The translations under genes and the position numbers were made by a program. Under the pieces are notes generated by a model that did not search any database, had not been told where the DNA came from, and worked only from the letters and a program-made list of their open reading frames with translations. From the NCBI GenBank assembly GCA_031263965.1, contig JAISES010000433.1, positions 1-14,163 of the forward strand: DNA of 14,163 nucleotides. The letters are read 5' to 3'. Position 1 is the stretch's first letter. Every line of letters starts with the position of its first letter. Below are positions 8,773 through 14,163 of the stretch, in pieces. Source of the DNA: Prevotella sp. GTDB taxonomy: Bacteria > Bacteroidota > Bacteroidia > Bacteroidales > Dysgonomonadaceae.

Positions 8773-8932
8773 ATCGTTTGAAGGATTTGAAAAGAACTTA
8801 TTAATAAAAAAGTAAATTGTTAAAGGAACAACAGATAATTATTAATCTGAAAATATGATATTTATAAGAGTTTATTGTTTTTAAATAAGTGGTGTATGAT
8901 GGGTCGTCCCGAAACAGATATTCACATATTTT

Positions 8933-9102
8933 ATGTATTCTATTCCTATCCATTTAGCTATACAGGAGCAACGCCAAGAGTTGGAGAAAGGCCTAAAAGA
9001 AGGCAAAAGCCACTGTTTTCGTACGCGTTGGCAGAGCATACTTTCAAAGCGGAAGGCCAAACCTCGGTGAGTGCCTTTTTCATTTGCAGATTCCTCACTT
9101 GA
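8933..9102 (+). pseudogene. IS630-type transposase, frameshifted N-terminal remnant
   Basis: From the ATG at 8933 the frame reads MYSIPIHLAIQEQ, then QELEKGLKEGKSHCFRTR and WQSIL, which I recognise as the start of an IS630-type transposase (helix-turn-helix N-terminus). In that frame it ends at 9070. The family-like sequence continues one frame over as KAEGQTSVS (from 9046), stopping at 9102. This fits loss of one base near 9041-9046. Nothing resembling the rest of the protein (usually over 300 residues) or a DDE domain follows. It is therefore a decayed fragment. The assignment is from memory of the family pattern. Confidence 0.65.
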
Positions 9103-9361
9103 ATAATTATTTGTAGCGAATAGGCCAATATAAATATTAAAGGGATGCCTTAAACAGATAAGTCCTTGACATTTGTACATCTTTTAAAGAACTATTTATC
9201 TATTTGTCTTATTTTATTGAGATGTTTAAAACAAAAAGATTGTTTATTTAATTAATAATGAAAAAATGTTATATATTTCTTGCAAAATAAAATAATTTGC
9301 ATGAAATTTGTGCCGTGAAATAATAATATAACAAAAGTCGAAAAGTGATAATAATATTTGA
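9103..9361. other. AT-rich region upstream of dapF
   Basis: No gene is seen between the IS630 remnant and the dapF start. The stretch is strongly AT-rich and should contain the dapF promoter, but no exact TAnnTTTG element was found on the + strand (TATATTTC near 9270 is the nearest). Confidence 0.5.
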
Positions 9362-10204
9362 ATGAAGAATTTGAAATTCACAAAAATGCACGGAGCCGGT
9401 AACGATTATATCTATATTGATGGTATTTCCAGGCAAATAGATAATCCATCGGAGTTAGCCGTAAAGCTTAGCAATCGTAATTTTGGTATTGGGTCGGACG
9501 GCTTGGTACTCATACTACCCTCAAGGATGTGCGACTTTAGGATGCAAATGTTCAACTCGGACGGTTCGGAAGCCGAAATGTGCGGGAATGCATCGCGATG
9601 TGTGGGCAAGTACGTTTACGATAAGGGTTTGACAACTAAAAATGAAATTACGCTGGAAACCGCAGCCGGTATTAAATATATCACCTTGTTGGAGGGTGAT
9701 TCAAAATCGCGTAAAGTGACGGTAGATATGGGAGAACCTATTCTTAATCCCGAATTGGTTCCTGTAAAAGCGACAGGGGAACCTGTACTGAATCTTCCAT
9801 TGGATGTAGAGGGCAAAAGCTGGGAAATTACATGTGTGTCGATGGGAAATCCGCATGCTGTGATCTTTACAACAGGGATAAAAGATCTCGATCTGCCTGT
9901 AATCGGCCCTGAATTTGAAAATCATCCTGTCTTTCCCCGTAAAACAAATACGGAGTTTATAGAAGTCATTGACCGTCAAACGTTGAATATGCGTGTCTGG
10001 GAGCGAGGCGCCGGAGAAACTTTGGCTTGCGGGACAGGCGCTTGTGCTGCTGCCGTTGCTGCGATCCTGAACGGCCATTGCGACCGTAAGATAAAGATAC
10101 ATCTATTGGGAGGAGACCTTGACATAGAATGGCGTAAAGAGGATAACCACGTATATATGACTGGGGAGGCCGTTACGGTATTTGAGGGGGAATTGGTTGA
10201 TTAG
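9362..10204 (+). CDS. dapF: diaminopimelate epimerase
   Basis: Cofactor-independent cytoplasmic epimerase converting LL-diaminopimelate to meso-diaminopimelate, the precursor of lysine and of peptidoglycan cross-links. The 280-residue product is of normal length. The N-terminal MHGAGNDYI (9-17) is conserved. The two catalytic cysteines are visible: Cys74 in EMCGNASRC and Cys223 in LACGTGACA. Family segments [18 protein letters not shown] (159-167) and NTEFIEV are also present. All key residues are intact, so it should be active. The ATG at 9362 is chosen because the family starts right at this point; no Shine-Dalgarno is seen. It precedes dapL, which makes its substrate, but a 200-base repeat-filled spacer separates them, so co-transcription is plausible but not shown. 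Confidence 0.97.
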   Translation: MKNLKFTKMHGAGNDYIYIDGISRQIDNPSELAVKLSNRNFGIGSDGLVLILPSRMCDFRMQMFNSDGSEAEMCGNASRCVGKYVYDKGLTTKNEITLETAAGIKYITLLEGDSKSRKVTVDMGEPILNPELVPVKATGEPVLNLPLDVEGKSWEITCVSMGNPHAVIFTTGIKDLDLPVIGPEFENHPVFPRKTNTEFIEVIDRQTLNMRVWERGAGETLACGTGACAAAVAAILNGHCDRKIKIHLLGGDLDIEWRKEDNHVYMTGEAVTVFEGELVD

Positions 10205-10244
10205 CAGATTCGGAAATTAGCAAATTAGCAAATTAGTAGATTAG
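10205..10244. repeat. degenerate 8-mer tandem repeat just after dapF stop
   Basis: Two copies of CAAATTAG (10221-10228, 10229-10236) are flanked by variants (GAAATTAG, TAGATTAG). The series runs straight on from the dapF stop, whose last bases TTAG already fit the unit. Confidence 0.7.
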
Positions 10245-10273
10245 GAAATGAATTAATAGTTAAGTAGAATAAC

Positions 10274-10322
10274 TCGTATCTTGTATCTTGTATCTTGTAT
10301 CTTGTATCTTGTATCTTGTATC
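10274..10322. repeat. heptamer tandem array, TTGTATC x 6 (+1 variant)
   Basis: Six perfect head-to-tail copies of TTGTATC fill 10281-10322. They are preceded by a one-base variant, TCGTATC (10274-10280), and followed by a decayed unit (TTGTCTA). The array lies in the dapF-dapL spacer, 87-135 bases before the dapL ATG. Perfect copies suggest recent slippage expansion. Confidence 0.95.
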
Positions 10323-10333
10323 TTGTCTACTCA

Positions 10334-10400
10334 TAACTCATAACTCGTAACTTGTAACTCGTAACTTGTAACTTGTAACTTGTAACTTGTAACTCGTAAC
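10334..10400. repeat. heptamer tandem array, TAACTTG/TAACTCG x 9
   Basis: Nine consecutive seven-base units of the form TAACTYR run from 10334 to 10396, plus a partial TAAC. The order of unit endings is CA, CG, TG, CG, TG, TG, TG, TG, CG. The unit is related to the neighbouring TTGTATC array (both contain a CTTGTA core). The array ends exactly at the nine-A tract that abuts the dapL start codon. Confidence 0.95.
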
Positions 10401-10408
10401 AAAAAAAA

Positions 10409-11641
10409 ATGGCATTAATAAACGAAAATTATACAAAACTTCCGGGAGGATACCTCTTTTCAGATATAGCAAGAAAAGTAAGTGAATTTAAAGCAAGCCA
10501 TCCCGATGCAAATGTAATCCGCCTTGGTATCGGCGATGTAACCAAACCCCTTGCTCCGGCAGTTATTTCAGCTTTGCATAAAGCTGTCGATGAAATGGGA
10601 GAAGCCTCTACTTTCCGGGGATATGGTCCCGAACAAGGATATGATTTCTTAGTAAATACAATTGTAGAAAACGATTATAAAGCAAGAGGTTTAAACATAG
10701 CTGTTGACGAAATATTTGTAAGCGATGGGTCGAAAAGCGATACGGGAAATATCGGCGATATTCTGGGCTTAGACAATATAGTAGCTATTACCGACCCTGT
10801 ATATCCTGTATATGTGGATACAAACGCCATGGCCGGCAGGGCCGGAGAGCTTTTAGCCGATGGTAAATGGAGCAAATTGGTATATGTGCCTTGTACAAGC
10901 GAAAACGATTTTATCCCATCGTTGCCTACGGAAAAAGTAGATATCGTCTACCTCTGTTACCCGAATAATCCGACAGGAACCACTCTGACCAAAGACCAGT
11001 TAAAAGTTTGGGTTGATTGGGCTATTGAGAATAAGGTATTAATTCTTTTCGATAGCGCTTATGAAGCCTATATAACAGAAAGCGATGTACCCCATAGTAT
11101 TTATGAAATAGAAGGAGCCGGACAAGTGGCGATCGAGTTCCGCAGTTTTTCCAAGACGGCAGGATTTACCGGCACCCGTTGTGCCTATACGGTAATTCCC
11201 AAATCCGTGATGGGATATACAAAGTCAGGAGAAAAAGTTTCATTGAATAAATTATGGAACAGGCGTCATACAACCAAATTTAACGGTGTTCCGTACGTCA
11301 TACAACGTGCAGCCGAAGCATGTTATTCGGAAGAAGGGAAGGCTCAGGTAAAGGCTGTTGTCGATTACTATCTGAATAATGCAAAAATAATTCGTGAAGG
11401 CCTTGCCGGTCAAGGTCTGAAAGTCTACGGCGGAGTAAATTCTCCTTATATTTGGGTGAAAACACCGGACGGAATGTCTTCGTGGGGCTTTTTCGATTAC
11501 TTATTGAACGATCTGAATATTGTAGGTACACCGGGTGTAGGGTTTGGCCCCAGCGGAGAAGGATATTTGCGTTTGACAGCTTTCGGTACATTAGAGAACA
11601 CGAAAGAGGCAGTCGGACGTTTAAAAAAGATTATAATTTAG
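10409..11641 (+). CDS. dapL: LL-diaminopimelate aminotransferase
   Basis: PLP-dependent cytoplasmic aminotransferase making LL-diaminopimelate from tetrahydrodipicolinate in one step with glutamate as donor, replacing the DapD/C/E succinylase route. The 410-residue product has normal family length. Visible signatures: [14 protein letters not shown] at the start, RGYGPEQGY (70-78), NNPTG (186-190), DSAYEAYI (215-222), [13 protein letters not shown] (246-258) with the PLP Schiff-base lysine at Lys249, and YLRLTAFG with the substrate-carboxylate arginine Arg388. All key residues are present. The ATG directly follows nine A residues and a heptamer array, with no Shine-Dalgarno; the conserved N-terminus fixes the start. 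The stop codon TAG uses as its last base the first base of the downstream MITE-like element. With DapF it completes the route to meso-DAP. Confidence 0.97.
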   Translation: MALINENYTKLPGGYLFSDIARKVSEFKASHPDANVIRLGIGDVTKPLAPAVISALHKAVDEMGEASTFRGYGPEQGYDFLVNTIVENDYKARGLNIAVDEIFVSDGSKSDTGNIGDILGLDNIVAITDPVYPVYVDTNAMAGRAGELLADGKWSKLVYVPCTSENDFIPSLPTEKVDIVYLCYPNNPTGTTLTKDQLKVWVDWAIENKVLILFDSAYEAYITESDVPHSIYEIEGAGQVAIEFRSFSKTAGFTGTRCAYTVIPKSVMGYTKSGEKVSLNKLWNRRHTTKFNGVPYVIQRAAEACYSEEGKAQVKAVVDYYLNNAKIIREGLAGQGLKVYGGVNSPYIWVKTPDGMSSWGFFDYLLNDLNIVGTPGVGFGPSGEGYLRLTAFGTLENTKEAVGRLKKIII

Positions 11642-11836
11642 AAACTGTTTGAATTTTATAGCAGATTTTTTTTATAGGTATTTTCAGATGGATTTTATTC
11701 TTTTTGCTTGCAGGTTTAGCGGGCTAAACCAAAAGTAAAAAGGGAAAAATACGCTGAAAAGAGCATAAAAAAATTGCTAAGAAGTTTTTTTTCAAAATCC
11801 TATAATAATATTTTTCGATAAAATTCAAACAGTTTC
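11641..11836. mobile_element. MITE-like non-autonomous element (196 bp, 19-bp perfect terminal inverted repeats)
   Basis: GAAACTGTTTGAATTTTAT at 11641-11659 is repeated exactly in inverted orientation at 11818-11836. A second matched pair, TATAGG (11673-11678) and CCTATA (11799-11804), sits at exactly the same distance from each end, so the inverted repeat extends inward with mismatches. TTA flanks both sides (11638-11640, 11837-11839), consistent with a 3-bp target duplication of TNA type as made by some IS5-group elements; the parent element is inferred, not known. It has no coding capacity. It fills most of the dapL-glnN spacer, ending 34 bases before the glnN ATG, and so could carry or block glnN transcription signals. 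Confidence 0.8.
11713..11730. repeat. central hairpin of the MITE-like element
   Basis: GGTTTAGC and GCTAAACC form a perfect dyad around two G bases. Flanking CTTTTTGCTT and AAAAGTAAAAAG can extend the stem with a few mismatches. Neither strand has a T-run directly after it, so it does not look like a standard intrinsic terminator. Confidence 0.8.
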
Positions 11837-11870
11837 TTAGATTCTTATATAACTCATCAATAAATAGTTT

Positions 11871-14048
11871 ATGACAAAGTTACGTTTTAAAGCAGTAGCA
11901 TTAGCCTCGGAGCGAAAACCGCTGGAGGTAAAGAAACCGACAAGCAAAACATCGGAGTATTACGGAGAAAAGGTATTTAATCGCAAAGCGATGACCAAAT
12001 ATCTTTCCAAAGAGACTTTTAAGGCTCTCAACGATGCTATCGATAAAGGTCAATCTGTAAATCGTAATCTGGCAGAGCATGTTGCGGCCGGAATGCGTAT
12101 GTGGGCTCTGGAAAATGGTGTAACACACTATACTCACTGGTTTCATCCACTGACAGATGGTACAGCCGAGAAACATGACGCATTTGTCGAACATGATGGG
12201 AATGGCGGCCTGATAGAAGAATTTGAAGGAAAACTTCTTGCTCAGCAGGAGCCCGATGCTTCGAGTTTCCCGTCAGGAGGCCTTCGCAACACCTTCGAAG
12301 CCCGTGGCTACTCAGCATGGGACCCGTCTTCCCCTGCATTTATCGTGGGAGATACATTGTGTATTCCAACTATATTTATCTCTTATACAGGTGAGGCGCT
12401 GGACTATAAAACACCTTTGTTGAAGGCTCTGAACGCTGTGGATAAAGCAGCAACGGGCGTTGCTCAATATTTTAATGAGGATGTTAGAAAAATAATTTCC
12501 AACTTGGGTTGGGAGCAGGAATACTTCCTTGTAGATGAGGATTTGTTTATGGCGCGTCCCGATTTAGCTCTTACCGGAAGAACTCTGATGAGTCACGAAA
12601 GTTCTAAGAATCAGCAGTTGGAAGATCATTATTTCGGAGCAATACCGGAGCGCGTACAACGGTTTATGGAAGAGTTGGAATACGAAGCATATGCCTTGGG
12701 TATTCCGGTAAAAACTCGTCATAACGAGGTTGCACCTAACCAATTTGAGTTAGCTCCTATATACGAAGAGTGTAATCTGGCTGTGGATCACAACTTGCTG
12801 GTTATGTCCGTAATGGATAAAGTAGCGCGTAAACACTCATTCCGTGTGTTATTCCACGAAAAACCATTCAAGGGAATTAACGGGTCCGGTAAGCATAACA
12901 ACTGGTCGCTCTGTACAAATACCGGTATTAATTTGCTTTCTCCGGGGAAAGATACGGTTGAGAACCTGCGTTTTATAACATTTGTTGTAAACATTCTGGC
13001 AGCAGTACATAAGAATAACGGTTTGCTGAAAGCGTCCATTTCTTCGGCTACCAATGGTCATCGCCTTGGTGCAAATGAAGCGCCTCCTGCAATCATATCC
13101 GTATTCTTAGGCACACAGGTAAGCGATGTACTTGACAAATTCGAGAAAAGCTCCGTGCAAGATGCGATTGTTGTCGATAATAAAAAGCAAATAAGTCTGG
13201 GAGTAGGGCAAATTCCGGAAATATTATTAGATAACACCGACCGTAACCGTACCTCTCCGTTTGCTTTTACGGGTAACCGCTTTGAATTCCGTGCTGTTGG
13301 CTCGTCGGCTAACTGTGCTTCCGCTATGACTGCATTGAATGCTGCTGTTGCAGAACAGTTGTTTGTATTTAAAGACGAAGTGGATTCTTTGATAAAAAGC
13401 GGCAAGTCAAAAGAAGAGGCTTTGTATGAAGTGTTGAAAAAATATATCAAAGAATCACGTCCTATCCGCTTTAATGGAAACGGATATAGCGACGAATGGA
13501 AAGCTGAAGCAAATAAACGTAAACTGGATTGCGAAACAAGCGTTCCTCTGATTTATGATAATTATACTTCCAAGCAAAGTATTAAAACCTTTTCAGGCAT
13601 CTTATCGGAAGTAGAACTTCATGCCCGTAATGAAGTGAAATGGGAGATTTATACTAAAAAGATACAGATAGAATCCCGTGTATTGGGCGATTTGGCTCTC
13701 AATCATATTATTCCGGTAGCTATCTCATATCAGTCTATACTATTGACCAATGTGTCTAAGTTGAAAGAAGTGTCTGATAATTACAAGGAGTTAGGAGCAG
13801 AACAATTGCGGTTGATAGAAAAAATATCGACACATGTAAATGCAGTTAATGCGAAGGTGCACGAAATGATCGATACCCGTAAAATTGCTAACAATATTGA
13901 AAGTGAACGGGAAAAGGCTCTTGCTTATCATGATAATGTAGCTCCTTATCTGGATGGGATACGCTACCATATAGATAAACTGGAATTGATCGTCGATAAT
14001 GAAATGTGGCCGCTGGCTAAATATAGAGAGCTATTGTTTATTCGCTGA
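11871..14048 (+). CDS. glnN: glutamine synthetase type III
   Basis: ATP-dependent cytoplasmic ligase joining ammonia to glutamate to make glutamine; GSIII is the large dodecameric class first characterised in Bacteroides. The 725-residue product matches the usual length (about 730). Visible features: a GSIII-specific N-terminal region with HYTHWFHPLTDGTAEKHD (86-103); metal-binding glutamates in GWEQEYFLVD (213-222); NEVAPNQFELAPIYEE (285-300); KGINGSGKHNNWSL (334-347); the GSIII signature NGHRLGANEAPP (395-406); and NRTSPFAFTGNRFEFR (459-474). A helical C-terminal extension follows. All catalytic motifs are intact. The start follows an AT-rich stretch with no Shine-Dalgarno. The gene lies 34 bases after the MITE-like element and is not followed by a gene in the window. 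It shares glutamate with DapL's amino-donor needs, but a functional link is inference. Confidence 0.97.
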   Translation: MTKLRFKAVALASERKPLEVKKPTSKTSEYYGEKVFNRKAMTKYLSKETFKALNDAIDKGQSVNRNLAEHVAAGMRMWALENGVTHYTHWFHPLTDGTAEKHDAFVEHDGNGGLIEEFEGKLLAQQEPDASSFPSGGLRNTFEARGYSAWDPSSPAFIVGDTLCIPTIFISYTGEALDYKTPLLKALNAVDKAATGVAQYFNEDVRKIISNLGWEQEYFLVDEDLFMARPDLALTGRTLMSHESSKNQQLEDHYFGAIPERVQRFMEELEYEAYALGIPVKTRHNEVAPNQFELAPIYEECNLAVDHNLLVMSVMDKVARKHSFRVLFHEKPFKGINGSGKHNNWSLCTNTGINLLSPGKDTVENLRFITFVVNILAAVHKNNGLLKASISSATNGHRLGANEAPPAIISVFLGTQVSDVLDKFEKSSVQDAIVVDNKKQISLGVGQIPEILLDNTDRNRTSPFAFTGNRFEFRAVGSSANCASAMTALNAAVAEQLFVFKDEVDSLIKSGKSKEEALYEVLKKYIKESRPIRFNGNGYSDEWKAEANKRKLDCETSVPLIYDNYTSKQSIKTFSGILSEVELHARNEVKWEIYTKKIQIESRVLGDLALNHIIPVAISYQSILLTNVSKLKEVSDNYKELGAEQLRLIEKISTHVNAVNAKVHEMIDTRKIANNIESEREKALAYHDNVAPYLDGIRYHIDKLELIVDNEMWPLAKYRELLFIR

Positions 14049-14128
14049 TCGGATACATATAATAATAACTCATGTTACGCAACACCGAAAAATAGTATCA
14101 TTCCATATTCTTGTTCTTTTTTCTGCGC

Positions 14129-14163
14129 GCAATCGAAGATTGCTTGCGTTCCTTTTGCCCTAA
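14129..14163. repeat. small palindromic repeat running off the window end
   Basis: GCAATC (14129-14134) and GATTGC (14138-14143) form a hairpin with loop GAA, followed by GTTCCTTTTGCCCTAA. The GATTGCTT and GTTCCTTTT strings also occur in the repeat block near 1632-1706 (GATTGCTTC; GTTCCTTTTTGCTT). This suggests a second, partial member of the same dispersed repeat type. The rest lies outside the window. Confidence 0.45.

Larger units (their letters stand above)
8558..8932. other. leader and divergent spacer of the uptake operon (no gene seen)
   Basis: About 375 AT-rich bases upstream of the lipoprotein gene with no credible open frame on either strand. It should hold the operon promoter. Visible items are a direct repeat at 8616-8632, a small dyad GGCTT-ATA-AAGCC at 8663-8675, and a candidate -7 element at 8765-8772. 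No riboswitch or RNA gene was recognised. Confidence 0.6.

Noticed and set aside
8875..9102. 75-codon frame (and an antisense one at 8881-9180) as new small proteins
   Set aside because: The only recognisable sequence is the shifted tail of the IS630-type remnant; the rest is not protein-like.
10274..10400. CRISPR array
   Set aside because: The units are 7 bases, directly abutting, with no spacers and no cas genes; these are simple tandem repeats.
11713..11730. GGTTTAGC/GCTAAACC hairpin as the dapL intrinsic terminator
   Set aside because: No T-run follows on the + strand (the next bases are AAAAGTAAAAAG) and it lies at the core of the inverted-repeat element, which explains it better.

Overview
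The window looks like chromosome from a Bacteroidota (order Bacteroidales) organism. It carries a SusC/SusD outer-membrane uptake pair with a third surface lipoprotein, the aminotransferase-type lysine/meso-DAP genes dapF and dapL, a type III (GlnN) glutamine synthetase, and AT-rich start regions with no clear Shine-Dalgarno sequence. Genus cannot be fixed from the sequence alone; Dysgonomonas- or Parabacteroides-like lineages would fit.

Layout: (1) bases 1-1053 hold the C-terminal 350 codons of a ClpC-type AAA+ unfoldase on the + strand, with a possible weak terminator after it. (2) Bases 1054-1850 contain no intact gene. They hold a decapitated IS4-like transposase N-terminus (1217 to about 1432) joined abruptly to a block of nested inverted repeats (about 1437-1735), then a strong hairpin terminator (1794-1823). 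(3) Bases 8557-1851 on the - strand form a three-gene operon transcribed as surface lipoprotein, SusC-like TonB-dependent transporter, SusD-like lipoprotein, with gaps of only 16 and 10 bases. (4) Bases 8558-9361 are a divergent spacer containing a frameshifted, truncated IS630-type transposase remnant. (5) From 9362, on the + strand, come dapF, dapL and glnN. The dapF-dapL spacer is packed with 8-mer and 7-mer tandem repeats, and the dapL-glnN spacer contains a 196-bp MITE-like element with 19-bp perfect terminal inverted repeats. The window ends inside another small palindromic repeat.

Function: the SusC/D/lipoprotein operon should capture an unidentified polymer or oligomer at the cell surface and import it through a TonB-driven pore. 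No glycoside hydrolase, protease, sigma/anti-sigma pair or other regulator is present here, so the substrate cannot be named. DapL makes LL-diaminopimelate directly from tetrahydrodipicolinate using glutamate as amino donor, and DapF converts it to the meso form for peptidoglycan and lysine. GlnN makes glutamine from glutamate and ammonia, so the right half is a small nitrogen-assimilation/DAP neighbourhood.

No convincing wholly new multi-gene system was found. The most interesting signals are non-coding: the MITE that starts on the last base of the dapL stop codon, the heptamer arrays that fill the dapL leader, and the transposase scars on both sides of the uptake operon.
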